A DNA stretch of 64,000 nucleotides from the NCBI RefSeq assembly GCF_028009165.1, contig NC_079243.1, positions 1,240,001-1,304,000 on the forward strand, given 5' to 3'. Position numbers and translations under genes: made by a program. The notes under the pieces are model-generated. The model did no database searches. It saw only the letters and a list, made by a program, of their open reading frames with translations, and was not told the origin of the DNA. This document shows, piece by piece, positions 1 through 11,052 of this stretch; within the stretch, counting starts at the first letter, position 1, and each line of letters begins with the position of its first letter. The DNA is from Akanthomyces muscarius (Eukaryota > Ascomycota > Sordariomycetes > Hypocreales > Cordycipitaceae).

Positions 1-40
1 CGGTACACCACACAAGACAGGAATGAATATCATCTAGAAA

Positions 41-675
41 ATGACAAGCAAAGCTCCAATGAACGTGCAGTCATTCCCTCGCCCGCCGCTTCTGGAGCGC
101 ACATCCAGGCATCTGCAGATCAAATATAAAGGAGAGCTCATCGCGGACACTACCGAGGCGTACTGGGTGCTGGAGACTCACCACCCCCCGAGTAAGTGAA
201 CTCTTACCGGCCATTCCGCCTTCTGCCGTCCCGAGATATTAGTCTCAGGCACCGGCGAAGAGAAATTGTACGAAAGAAGTACAGCATAAAGTTCCGCAGC
301 CGCCCACATGACAACTGACTCAGGCACTCTGGTCGTTGGGATATAGCATACTATCTGCCGCCGTCGTCTGTGAAGGTGCCGCTCGCCAAGACCGGACGCA
401 AGACGTGGTGCGAGTGGAAGGGCATGGCGACGTACTTTTCCCTGCGCCTCGACGGGCTGGAAGACGTGGGCAATCGCATATGGACTTACGAGGCGCCGAC
501 GGCCGGTTTCGAGCCGATCCGAGGCTTCCTCTCCTTCTACGCCGGGCCCTGGGACTGCTTCGTCGACGGCGAGCAGGTCGTGCCGCAGCCGGGCGACTTT
601 TACGGCGGCTGGGTGACGGCGGAGCTGCAGGGCATCGTTAAGGGACGTACCGGGAACTTGGATCCAGTTGTTTGA
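41..675 (+). CDS. DUF427 domain protein (two exons)
   Basis: Small single-domain protein of the DUF427 family (PF04248); the biochemical role of the family is not established. I join 41-191 to 347-675; the intron starts GTAAGT and ends ATAG, and the split codon gives a continuous 159-residue protein. The N-terminal half has the family pattern of a short beta strand (KYKGELIAD) followed by VLETHHPPTYYLPPSSV, with the PP-x-YY-x-PP core created exactly by the splice. Later come CEWKGMATYF, the family's C-x-[WY]-K-G-x-A segment, and IRGFLSFY. The start is the first ATG in frame; only 40 bases precede it, so an upstream exon outside the window cannot be excluded. A second possible 3' splice site (ACTCAG near 322) gives no sensible continuation. 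Confidence 0.8.
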
Positions 676-3245
676 TGCGCCGCGAGTCGAGAATGGCGCG
701 GCGTACGCAATTCCTCTCTGGCGGTTACAAATCAGGGTCAGATATGGCATTATCTAGATTACTTGGTCCCATATTTCACAAGATGTGCTTTCATGATGCG
801 ATGGCGCCTGATGGCGTGTTGGTCCACATTGCTTTTGAATTTGGCCAAAATCTAATTACGATCCGTTCCGTGATTTCCATCTGGTGCAGAGCACATCCTC
901 GCAACTACTCAACTACTCATATGAAATAGAGTTTTGCGCAATTGGTTGATTAGGGTTCATGCCGCTCTCGTTCGTGCGGTTAGGGCAATGCTGATGATGG
1001 GCGGCGCAGACCAATGCCCAAGCCCGATTGGCAGTTCCAGCTTTGTTTGCTGGCTTGAGCCTGGCCAAGGCGAAAATAGGCTCAGATGCTGGCAATTACG
1101 CGCGGCCGCAGCAGTGCGGCAGAACTGCCACCACCGAAAGCTGAAACATGAGCAGTGCAGGCTTGGAACGACGGGCGGGCCGGGCGGCGGGCGGGCACTT
1201 GCCGGCAACCCCTATCCGAAACAAGGTTTCTTTTCTTGCTGGTTCAGTTCAGGGGGTTTGACTTGGTCCCAGAGATTTGACGGGCCGCCAGGGCAAGGGG
1301 ACCCGACTGGCGTTGAACTCGCCTGAGTTCCTGGCTAGGGGCCTGGACCAAAAGCTCAGATGAAATGTTATATTATTGGCCCGAGGTGGCGAAGAAACAA
1401 GAGCAGGTTTCGGCCTTGGTTCCCAAGTTGCTTCGTTTAGGACCAGTTTAACGTGGAACCTCGCAGAACAAGAGCGAAGTGCCACCCATCAGCCCCCCTC
1501 TGGCGTGGATCACACAAAGCCTATCAAGATTACCCCACGCCATGAGGGCCTCTGCGGCGGGCTCATTCGTCGTCTTTTGTGCTACTCGTATTGCACATTA
1601 TTATTAGCAATTTCTCTCCGTCAGTGGCGGCCGTGGAACCAATTTCGCGTGGGGGCAATTGGTTGGTGTACCAGTAAACCTGATTATTGGAATGTGCGAT
1701 GATGGAGTCGATGCTCCTTGAGTCCCTCGGACTTTCTGCGCTCAGCGAGGCTCTCTAGGATGTAGTGGTTTCTTACAGGACCGTTCAAAGTGACCTATTC
1801 GTGCGTGCCCGACTCTTGCGGAGTGGACGAGAAGAATAGCATGCTTATGCCCTCATGGCTGCATCGCTGCCGGAGGAACTGCTAGCCAACTAGGGCAGCG
1901 GCCGATTTAGCCTTTCAGATGGGGGCAGGATCACCGGCACTTTTTGCCCTGGCTGAAGCCCGAGAGGGAGTCGATGGCGCCAGTCAGCGCGGGACACTTC
2001 CTGAAGAAGCTGGGGCGAGCCTCGAGATGCTCAACGATAATATTTTAAGATACTTCGGCTTGACTCGATCTGTTAAGTGCCGGCGACAAAGAATAAGCAC
2101 CGAGCCGACTAATGGATCTTTGACTCGCCAATGAACTGAATCGATAAACCAGGCGATAAACGACGAGAGTAAAGCCGAAGCTGATTCTACGCAAGGGCAA
2201 CGTTCGAGCTTGCATTCCAGAGCGATTGAGTAATGACAACGGAGCGCGCATTGGTGCTGGCCCCTGCCCCTTTCGCTACTGGTACACTTTCTTTTTTTGT
2301 GCGGCATGCCATGTCTGAGGGCGGGCCGTAGCAAGGGGATCAAGGGACGTTCGCCGCACAGAAGAAAGTTTGGACGACGCCAGGACCGGTGATCCATGAT
2401 CTGCCAAGCGCTCAGTCCCGACTCCTCAGTAATGGGCATTGTATCAGTATGTGCAAGTTTGTTCAGCTCATCAAGATGTGTAGTGGCGTATGGTCATGTA
2501 CCTGCCAGACCTAAGCAAGGCCAGCCACGATTATCGGCTAGGGTTCACACAGGAGGTTACCTTCCAGGAGAGGAAGGCCGTGGAATGGCTGCAAAAGGGC
2601 CTGGGCTCTCGTAGTCGCACTGTCCAGCCTCTTTCAGGCAGGCTGTTGTTACTACTGTAGTGTGTGCGGGACAGCCCCCATAACGATGCTACAGCGAGAC
2701 TCTTGGTGAGCATTCGGACCTTTGCTTGCCAGTGGCAGTCCTGGACAGAGGAAACTTTCCGCCGGCGCTCGCTGTGCCAGCCAAGGCTGGAGAGTCGAGA
2801 GCCTCGCTCAGGTTGCGTGCGCTGGTGCTGACGGGGCCCCGCCCGGAGGTTGCTGGATGGAGGCTTGTGGGCAGGAAAGGAGGATCCTGAGGCTGTGGTA
2901 GCATCGTAAATGGTGTGGTAGCGGCAAAGGTAAAGTGGTGCCGTCGCCTCATGGCCCCTTTTTGGGGGGGCTTGGAGGAGTCTCGGAGGAGCATGCAGGA
3001 AGGGCAGCCCAAACAGCCAGGCTCCGAGCCCCTTTCTGCCTCAGGCACCCAGGCAGCCACCCCTCGAAACAACCACCGTGTCCTGAATGATAAAGAGGCC
3101 GCGCATCCACCTCCCTTTCGCCTCGTCCAGCTCTTCATCCGTCAGTCACAAGCCTTTTTCTCTATAATTTACGGGGCGCCCAAGAGGCAATGAGCTTTGA
3201 ACACTTGTCCTCCACGCGTCCCACAGCATACCCTCCTCCCAGCAC
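676..3245. other. Gene-free stretch upstream of hacA
   Basis: About 2.6 kb with no reading frame that looks protein-coding in composition or family content. Short open frames on both strands lack recognisable domains and splice partners. Part of this may be the long 5' leader and promoter of hacA, whose transcripts in other moulds have extended 5' ends (family knowledge). I see no repeats of note. Confidence 0.5.
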
Positions 3246-3375
3246 TGACTCATCGTTGCCACATCTTGCCTAGCCTACGGTTGAGTCACTGATTCTAGTG
3301 ACTACCTGACATGCACCGCCAGTAGGCAGCTACATTCTACAACTAGCTTGCGCCTCTGCCTTGTGCTTGACGTCA
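3246..3375 (+). promoter_or_regulatory. Cluster of bZIP-type sites upstream of hacA
   Basis: Three bZIP half-site pairs lie in 130 bp: TGACTCA at 3246-3252, TGAGTCA at 3282-3288 and the CRE-like palindrome TGACGTCA at 3368-3375. The last is 120 bp before the hacA start codon. Such sites are bound by Gcn4/CpcA- and CRE-type bZIP proteins. Autoregulation by HacA is known in other moulds, but these exact sites are my inference. Confidence 0.45.
3311..3325 (+). other. Four-codon upstream ORF in the hacA leader
   Basis: ATG CAC CGC CAG TAG encodes MHRQ and stops 169 bp before the hacA start. hac1/hacA transcripts of Trichoderma and Aspergillus carry short uORFs that dampen translation and are lost when the 5' end is shortened under ER stress (family knowledge). 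Whether this ATG lies inside the transcript depends on the start site, which the sequence does not show. Confidence 0.4.
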
Positions 3376-3494
3376 ACTCAGGTTTTTGCTGTAGCATTCA
3401 AAAAGTGGTCACTGGACGCTTTCGCGGCTTGCATCTAGCTCCAGTTTTCCGACAAACAGCAAACCACAGCACAGCACAGCTCAGCATCACAACC

Positions 3495-4675
3495 ATGGCT
3501 CTGCAACAATCACAACAAGTCTCGCCCGCCGAGTCTCTCCTCTCGGCTCCTAGCGAGAACTACACTTCGCTCTTCTCCGAGTCGAGCAGTCCCGACAACA
3601 GCCTCACCATCGACCCCATGGAGATGATGACACCCCAATCATATGCCGGCGACAAGTCGGACAGGCTATCACCCGTCGCCGAAGACGACGATGACGATGA
3701 AACTGGCGACAAGAAGCCCACCAAGAAGCGCAAGTCCTGGGGCCAGGTTCTCCCTGAGCCCAAGACCAACTTGCCCCCTCGCAAGCGGGCTAAGACTGAT
3801 GACGAAAAGGAGCAGCGTCGCGTCGAGCGTGTTCTTCGCAACCGCCGAGCCGCCCAGTCTTCTCGCGAGCGCAAGAGACTCGAAGTCGAGGCCCTCGAGA
3901 AGCGTAATCAGGAGCTCGAGACGATGCTCCACAACGCTCAAAAGACCAACATTCTTCTCGCCGAGGAACTCGATCGATTCCGCCGCGACTCTGGCGTGGT
4001 CACTCGCACGTCATCGCCCCTGGACTCGCTCCGTGATAACCAAATATCTCTATCCCCCGAGCTCTTCAGCTCCCACGACGGTCACACCGCCGATGCCGAG
4101 TCTAGCCAAAAACTGGTTGAAGAACTCCTCATGACAGCCAACCCCACTGTTAACCCTGTCGCCCTCTCTCCCGAACTTGGCCCCAAGAAGGAGCCCGTCG
4201 TCAAGTCCGAGACCATGGAACAGACCGAGACCACCTCTCCCGTCCTGACACAACATCCTGCCGAGATGTTGTCTGACCTGCAGTGTCACACGTCGGCGGA
4301 GGTGCCCAAGTCGTTCCAGAACTCGCAGACTCCGATGTCGCCTCTTTTGGCCTGGACTCTACAGCTCAGGATGCTGCTCCTTTCAGCATCGGCGATGATT
4401 TCGGCCTGTCAACGGCCGCTGACACAGATCGCTATGTCCTCGAAAGCGGGCTTCTCGCTTCTCCCAACTCCTCAACTTTTGACGACGATTATATGGTTGG
4501 TGACTGTTCCTCCAGCTTCGCGGATCAACCCCTCGAGCACTTCGACATCAACGACTTTATCTGCAACGAAGCAAGCCACGTCGCCTCTGACATTATGGCA
4601 GCGAGCAACTATGCCGCTGCGGACCACGGTCTCGACTTCAAGGTCCACGACTTTGAGACTCAAATCTCTACGTAA
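3495..4675 (+). CDS. hacA: HacA/Hac1 bZIP regulator of the unfolded protein response
   Basis: Transcription factor that switches on ER chaperone and secretory genes after Ire1 cuts a short non-spliceosomal intron from its mRNA. Codons 1-262 (3495-4280) form one exon: an acidic DDDDDE patch near residues 64-69, KKRK and RKRAK nuclear-localisation clusters, and a bZIP at about 104-167 with the basic core NRRAAQSSRERKR and a leucine heptad helix. Downstream, the frame ending at 4675 encodes the activated C-terminus, rich in acidic and aromatic residues (for example DDDYMVGD, EHFDINDF). This frame is offset by two from the first, so removal of 20 nt (I favour 4281-4300) joins them and gives 386 residues. 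Unspliced, the first frame runs on to 5054 and gives 519 residues with a different tail. The start ATG sits in a strong context (ACAACCATGG). Family identity is secure; the 3' cut position is inferred. Confidence 0.93.
4274..4303 (+). promoter_or_regulatory. Ire1-type non-spliceosomal intron of hacA
   Basis: TGAC (4274-4277) pairs with GTCA (4285-4288) and leaves a seven-base loop CTGCAGT, an exact fit to the Ire1 loop consensus CNG'CNGN with cleavage after base 4280. Further on GGC (4295-4297) pairs with GCC (4304-4306) around GGAGGT; a cut after its third base, 4300, releases exactly 20 nt, the length known for mould hac1/hacA introns and the length needed to reach the activated frame. The 3' loop does not match the CNG consensus, so that cut is less certain (4303 with a 5' cut at 4283 is the alternative). 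Confidence 0.75.
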
Positions 4676-5517
4676 GATTCTTTCCAGCAGCCCCAGTCTG
4701 GCGCGTCCCTTGATGGATGCGACGATGGTGGCATTGCGGTTGGTTTCTGAGAGAGGCGATGATCAGGTCGGGAACTTGCAGCGCGAGTCCTCTGGTACGC
4801 GCGACGAAGCTTGTGAGCTGACTCGGTGTCTAAGCGGCGCAAACTTGCCGTCCAGGGAAGTGTTGTTGACGTTGTTGTGGACTCTAAAGATGGAATCACA
4901 GCGGATCAAGAACAGGGACGGCAACACTACAGTTGACGAACTGATGTCTGCCTCTGAACAGGAACCAAACCCAAAATATATAATCGAGGTTGCGGGGAGG
5001 AAGCATATGAGACGACGCCCAGGTGGTGTTTCGAAAAGATACCGCTTGGCTTAAAACTTTCACACTTTTGTTACATCATTTCACGGAAGGCAGGGGCTAA
5101 GGCGCAATTGGGAAATTCAGACCCTCGAGCAATAGCGAGGTTTTTATGAGAGATACACATGAATTGTACTATACTGTACGCGGCACGTACTGATTTTGTT
5201 TACACCAAGTTCCAATCATGCATGTGAATGTGTCTACCGTAATATATCCGTAGCGAGGCATTTCCCTGCGGTCATACTCTGACGGCGATGCTTGGCATTT
5301 TAAAGCGATCTTCGACGTACGGCTTGGTCTCTGAAGCGTGCTAAAGAGGAGCATCCCTTTATCTGCAAAAGAATGCTAGACGATTCTTTGCCCTAGAAGT
5401 CGCTTGCGGAGACGTATCACGCCGACTCTTTCTCAGAACTGATCAATTTTACTTTATTGTTTTTGAGGGACTCTAAGCTATGCTGCTGCCACAAGCTTGG
5501 ACGCACAGCCCGCCATT
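4676..5517. other. hacA 3' region, with the tail of the unspliced frame
   Basis: The reading frame of unspliced hacA mRNA stays open to a TAA at 5052-5054, so 4676-5054 is 3' UTR after splicing but coding before it. From 5055 to the end of the convergent CipC-like gene nothing coding is seen; the stretch is AT-rich and presumably holds both 3' ends. Confidence 0.5.
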
Positions 5518-6064
5518 CTAGTTGCGGAAGTGCTCGGGAGGTCCATAGTTGTTGGGGTCGTAGTTGTCCTGGCCGCCGTAGTGCTGGTCGTACATGTCCT
5601 CGGCGCGCTTCTTGGCCTCGTGCTGGGCGCGCTCCTTGTCGATCCAGTCAGCGCCCTTGCTCTCCATGAAGCGGTCGACCTCGGCGCCGGCGAAGCCCGC
5701 GAGGAGCTCCTTGGCGAACTGGTGGGAGACGGGCTGGCCTGTCGATGCTTGTTAGCGGAAGGCGGCAGAGCGGGAAAGGTGGAAGGAGGGAAAAGAACAT
5801 ACCCGAGGAGCGCTGGTGGTCCTCAAAGGCTTTGAAGGCGGCAAAGGAGGCACCGCCGGCGAGGAGCTCGTGGGAGAACTTGGCCTCGTGGTTGCCCTCC
5901 TGGAGCTGGTCGTAGTTTTCCTTGGCGTCGCCTGTTCAGACAAAGCGTCAGTCTCGTTTGGTTTGCCGATGAGAGCTTTGTGGGCGGTAGCTGTCGTGAA
6001 GCTTCTGGAGGAGCTGATGATGGGGCACTACAGGCGCAGGTGAAGGCTTACCGAAACCGAACAT
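5518..6064 (-). CDS. CipC-like (DUF3759) stress protein
   Basis: Small soluble protein of 120 residues, of the CipC family first noted as concanamycin-induced in Aspergillus; the molecular role is unknown. Exons on the minus strand are 6064-6052, 5931-5803 and 5738-5518. The first holds only MFGF plus one base, typical of this family. Donors are GTAAGC and GTATGT, acceptors AACAG and GACAG. The family hallmarks are visible: a start of MFGFGDAKENYDQL, a central HELLAGGASFAAFKAFEDHQ segment, and a second copy of the motif (AKELLAGFAGAEVDRFMESKG), that is, two related helical halves. The tail is rich in Tyr, Asn and Pro. It converges on hacA. Confidence 0.85.
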
Positions 6065-8092
6065 TGTGAATGGAGTTGTGGTGAGAGTTGTTGAAAGATT
6101 CGGGTATAAGATTGCAGTTAACTGAAAGAAGGAGGGGAGAGATAAAAAAAGGACTTGCTATCCCTGATGAGAAGGGACAGCCTTTTATTTATGACTTCAT
6201 TCGCGCTACTAAGCTACCAACACCTGCTATTCGTGCTACCCCTCACCCGGCCTTCGAAACCAATCGACCCGTATGGTCAGGGTCCGGTCCAGCTATGCCA
6301 GGGTCTCGCTATCCTTATTACGCAACAAGGCACAGGAATAGAAAGCGGGGGAGGGGGTGTGCGTGTCAAAGTGTCTACATGTGAATACAACAAGTAGCGG
6401 GGGGTTGTGACAATCGGTGTACCTGGCTGTGACAAAAGCTTCCCCAAAGCTACGGAGTATCAGAGAGGCAATTGGCCGGATGAAAAAAAGGCTGTGGGTG
6501 GCCGTATATGTTTTGTGTCGTCGTGTGTATGTTCGAGGTCGACTAGGCACATCATGGCTGTACAGAGAGGGCGGTGGTCGTGGTGCCCCCGCGGTGCCGA
6601 GTTAGCCGTGTCCCTGGCCCGGGATCCCTGCAACGATACACAATGGTTCGAATGCGCAGGCCCAGATCTTGGTCGCGGCGGTGGAGTTGGGCGAGCCGGA
6701 ATTGCCGCGCACGACGAATCAGAGAGCGTCGAGACGCCTAGTGGCACAGACGGCGGCGTACCAAGTTCAGTGCTGGGCTTTTACTCACTCTTTGAGCTCT
6801 GGACAGTATAAGCTGGATTGAGTTCCACTTCGGAGACACTTCGTGAGGCTAGCGATGGGAGCTGTGATGAGGGGCAATGGGGACTCAGAGAGGGTGAGAG
6901 GCACAGACGAGGCGTGTACCTGTTTTCCTGCGTAGTTTCTTATCATTATGCTTGTTTTCATACCGTCTTTGGACATTTCTGAATGAAACAGGCCGAGAAT
7001 ATTTTTGGAAATGCTGTGACGGTCCTGCTTGCTGTTAGTCCGCTCCTCCCGCTCCACACTTGGCTTCGCCGAGAGGATCGGACGACGGCCGATGCCTGCA
7101 TCTTTTCTTTGATCGGGGGCTTGGAAGCGAAACGAAGCCCCAGTTGCAGGAGTAATCAAAGTCTCCTTATTATTACATCATAACGCAGTAGCACGTTCCA
7201 GAGTAGAGCGCCTGCCCTCCAATCGAGCAAATCGATGCCAGACGAAGACGACACACGCCTGAAGCTGGCCGGCCTCGAGGAGCTGTTCGATAGTGACAAA
7301 GACATGCAAATGGCAAGAGGACGAAACGAGGCTGAGTTGGCGTGGCGTCAAGATTTCTGACAGAATTCGTGCTCGCTGATCGAGCACGGCGTGGCTTTGA
7401 AGCTACCCTTTCACACCTCGCCGAATCACCTTCTGGACCCCTCATCCATGACTTGCTCTCCACCAATATCTGCCGTTATGCCCGCCCACCGGCTCCGCTC
7501 GTCGTCGTCACCGTGGGGCAGTATCCTGAAAAGCCCGGTGTAGTTGGAGCATTTCGTTGTCCAAGCCAAGAGCGGCAGAGATTTCTTTGAACTGTGCCTG
7601 CTGGGCCATTTTGTTCGTCGTGCCAATCATGGAAAACGGGGGCATTGGATTCATGCCATGTGACCAACTCGGTGAAGCCTGGAGGGAGTATCTAGACACT
7701 GAAGTTGGGCTCGGTCGCGGATAGAGTCGGTCGCGGGGGCCAACGGGCTAACCAGACACTGCGCCGATTTTCAACGGGACGATACGATCGCTCGAAGATG
7801 ATATTCCGCGGGAGAAAAACTCCGATTCCGGATTTAGAGGGACAAGCAACAACGTTGCCAAGGAACTTCTCCGCGACGAGCCGTGGGCTGTTGATGTTCA
7901 GATCGATCCTGCCAAGGCGCCAAGGCACGATCAGCGGATACACCCGCGATGCAACACCCAAGGAAGGAGACAAAGTCCGAGTATAATCACCAATTTTTAA
8001 CCGGGGTTTCTTCAATGTGACATGAGCTAAGAAACAACATCCTTTTTCACGGTACTCAACATATTGACCTCAAACGCTCCTACAAATCGAAA
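6065..8092. other. Gene-free stretch between the CipC-like and GH79 genes
   Basis: Two kilobases with no supported gene. Short open frames around 7180-7700 on the minus strand show some protein-like composition but have no family match I recognise and no consistent splice model. I take the stretch as the promoter of the CipC-like gene plus the 3' flank of the GH79 gene, and possibly decayed sequence. Confidence 0.4.
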
Positions 8093-9852
8093 TCAGTGTC
8101 CGATATTCAGCAGCGCCGCCGAAGAATCCGGGACCTGCACCGTCACCACCCCTCCACTAACCCTCAGCCTCTCGCCCGTCGTCACGTTGCGCTGCCGCAC
8201 CGGCTTGCCATTGTCTAGCTCATAGTTGTAGCTCCAACCATCAAAAGTGATACCCGTGATCGCATCGCTGCCGTTGGCCATGAGCCGCTGCACACCGACG
8301 TCGCCACCACTGCCGCCGATGCGGAACGAGTAGGAACGGCTGGAGCGTGGCGGCGGCTTGGGCAGCGGGTCGACGCCCGCGCCGTCAACAGTGGTGTTGT
8401 AGCCGTGCATGTTGATGGCCAGGAGGCGGCGCAGGCGGCCGCCCTCGTATATGGCATAAGCCGCCTCCGTGTCCGAAGCAAGAGGCAGCGAGGCGACGGT
8501 CACGTTCCTGTGCACGAGGTTGCCCAAGGCGCTGGCGGCGGCGATATTTCCATAGTAAGGCGCCTTGGTGCCCTTGGCGGTCTTCTCGGTGTCGATGGGC
8601 TGCCAGCTTTGGTACTGTTGTCGTGTGAGTTAAAATAATGCACATTGACGCAAAAGCTTTCGACAGGGATATTTCTTACTCGGTAGTTGGTGCCTTGATG
8701 CATGTGCACGCGCTGGTAGCCGGCCGAGGCAGAGTACAGGTTAAAGTCGAGACCCCAGAGCGCGGCGCCAAACGAGTTGGACAGGCCGGGCTTGCCCTGA
8801 AAGTACAACGAGTTGGTCTCGCCAAAGATGAGCGGCGCCTTGCCCTTGCCCGTGGCCATGATCTTCCTGTACTGCTGGACCTGCTCATCCACGTCGCGCG
8901 TGGTGCGGGTGTGGTTCATGAGCGTGTGCTGCAGAGTCACGCCCGGCGACGTGGCGCCGTCAATGTAGCTGCCTCAAGTCAGTCGGCAATCTCCTGAGAC
9001 CTGGAAATAGGCACATACTTGTGCACCGAGTAGGTGTTGATGTCATTGTTCTTGTCCAGGCTCAGGTTCCAGACGTCCACCGCCTTGAGCGACTCGACGC
9101 GATCGTCGTACGACGGCGCCATAAACTCCAGATATTCAGGCTCCAAGTCCGGGCAGTGCTTGCGCATCTGCCTCCGAATCTCGGCCGTGCCATTCAGCCA
9201 CTCCCTCACATAGTCCTTGGGGCCCCAGCTTGTCGAGCGCGGCGCGTACTTGCCGCCGAGGTTGAAGTTGTTGGGCTCGTTGCCGTACTCGTACCCGTAG
9301 AAGCGCTCGCGACCGAGCGCCTTGCACGCCAGCGGCGCCGTGTCGACGAGTGCTTGCCAGCCCTCCACCGAGACTGCGCCCTTGGCAATGTTGAAGCCGT
9401 GCGAGAACTTGACGCCAGGAAGGGTCTGGTAGGACTCGAAAAAGGACGGGCCGAGGTAGATGGTGGTTGGGTAGTCGTTGGAGCGCTGCGGGTCGTAGGT
9501 GCCGTTGATTTGCGTCTTCAGTGAGGCATTGTAGAGCGCGTAGTCTTGGGTGTTGCCGCCGACGCGGATGTAGGGCTTGCTGCCGAGGATGTGGCCAAGG
9601 TTGGTGAGGAGGTTGTCGGTGAAGGTGTTTGGGCTGGATTTGTTGCCTAGAGGAAGAAGATTAGTGATTGGAGGAGGGGTGAAACCGGAGATGCAGAAGC
9701 GTACCGGCAAAATCGGGGAATGAAGACAGCTCAATAGAGTAGCTGATGAAGGACTGTCCGGGAGCGGAATTGGCATTCAGAGTAACAGACTCAATCTGGA
9801 TAGGCTCGGTTGTAGCAGCTGCGCTGGCAGCGAGGAGAACCTGTTTCCACAT
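8093..9852 (-). CDS. Glycoside hydrolase family 79 (beta-glucuronidase-like), secreted
   Basis: Predicted 528-residue enzyme that would remove glucuronic acid (or 4-O-methyl-glucuronic acid) from glycans outside the cell. Exons on the minus strand are 9852-9705, 9646-9019, 8968-8680 and 8614-8093; all phases agree. The N-terminus has a short hydrophobic signal-like stretch (VLLAASAAATT). The TIM-barrel half carries GYEYGNEPNNF (proposed acid/base Glu about 173) and IFGETNSLYF (proposed nucleophile Glu about 309), the two positions expected for GH79 and clan GH-A. RVGGNTQDY near residue 77 is also typical. The C-terminal roughly 170 residues form the GH79 beta-sandwich domain. Asn-x-Ser/Thr sequons are frequent. 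Substrate within GH79 (glucuronidase versus heparanase-like) cannot be decided from sequence alone. Confidence 0.88.
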
Positions 9853-10805
9853 GATGACTGTGGTGAATTGCTTCAGCGATCGACGCAGATGCAGCTGTTG
9901 CTTTGCACAGAGCCTGGTGGTCGCCCGGTTATATGCCACAGAGCTTCAATTACCGCTGCTGCTCTTGTTCGAGCTATCAATTGCCGCCCGATGCAATTAG
10001 ATTGGCAATTAACATGGAAATCGCACTACCGATTGAAGGAAATGGGTTCGATCATGTCATTGCTGCATCAGAGCGTGCATCTGTCGGGCTCGAGGCTACA
10101 TGCAGGGTTTCCCCGCATCAGCTTGGAGAGCAACTGACCTTCCATCTCAGGATAGCTATGGATCCAATTTAACAGGCTTGATAAGCGATGAAATACAACG
10201 TTGCGAGGAGGGAGTAGCACGGCCATCTGTGCGACGATCAATTGACACCCGCCCGGCGAAAGATGTCTGCCGTTCGACAGCCGACGGCTTATTTCCAACT
10301 GTCTCCACTGATGGAAGTGGCGGTATGACGGGGCACAAATGACAAGTTGCATCGTTGAATATCATAAAATTTGAAAATGTAATACTTGGGGATTTATAAG
10401 AAAAGTTCTATTTAATTTTGTTGCACGGCTTCGTCCTAGATTATTTGAATCTTGGCATGAAATCGAGAGACAAGAGCGGCATTGGCTGTGAAACTCTTCT
10501 CTTGTGCGAGACGCGCCCCTTTAAGAAATACGTAGAAGTGCTCAATTCCACTTATTCCAGCTGGTGTCGGGGTCGCTCGATTTTGCTGCCACCTTCCCTT
10601 GCTTGTTTGCGGCGCTCTATTCATGTCAGCTGTCTGTAAGTAACTTGAAGCTCGGCCATGCCCGGCATACCTCGAAACATTTGTGTGGCAGCGACGCATG
10701 CTAGCTCCGGGAAAGCAGCCGTTGCCTTGTCGGGGGGGGGGCTGTGTCAGGTAGTTGACGCAACGTCATTTTACTAGTAACATTTGGTCGTAGGCCATGG
10801 GCGAT
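9853..10805. other. GH79 promoter side; no gene seen
   Basis: Intergenic DNA between the GH79 start and the minisatellite. Contains a run of at least nine G residues near 10732-10741 and an AT-rich patch near 10360-10420. No reading frame has recognisable content. Confidence 0.45.
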
Positions 10806-11052
10806 CCGTGGGTGTGCGTGAAGAGTAGCCAACATCATCCGTACGTATGCGTGTAGAGTTGCCAACACCATCCGTGGCTGTGTGTAGCGAATTGCCAACA
10901 TCATCCGTACGTATGCCTAGGTATAGACTTGCCAATATGCAAGCTACCACCGCCCGTACGTATGAATGTAGAGTAGCTAACATCATCCGTGTGTGTGTGT
11001 GTAGAGTAGACGTCACCATCCGTGTGTGTGCGTGTAGAGTAGACATCACCAT
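10806..11052. repeat. 33-bp minisatellite, seven units
   Basis: Seven tandem units start at 10806, 10839, 10872, 10905, 10954, 10987 and 11020. All are exactly 33 bp except the fourth, which carries 16 extra bases. Units begin CCGTRYGTRTG and end CCAACAYCAT or CACCAT. The three units nearest 11052 and part of the fourth lie inside the reading frame of the ubiquitin-like-domain gene, as 11-residue repeats like DGDVYSTRTHT. Confidence 0.85.

Noticed and set aside
2689..3138. 149-codon minus-strand frame upstream of hacA
   Set aside because: No domain, no splice partners, atypical composition; it lies in the probable hacA promoter or leader.
7420..7699. Minus-strand frames with protein-like stretches such as FKEISAALGLDNEMLQLHRAFQD
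   Set aside because: Short, overlapping in three frames, and no consistent exon model or family match.
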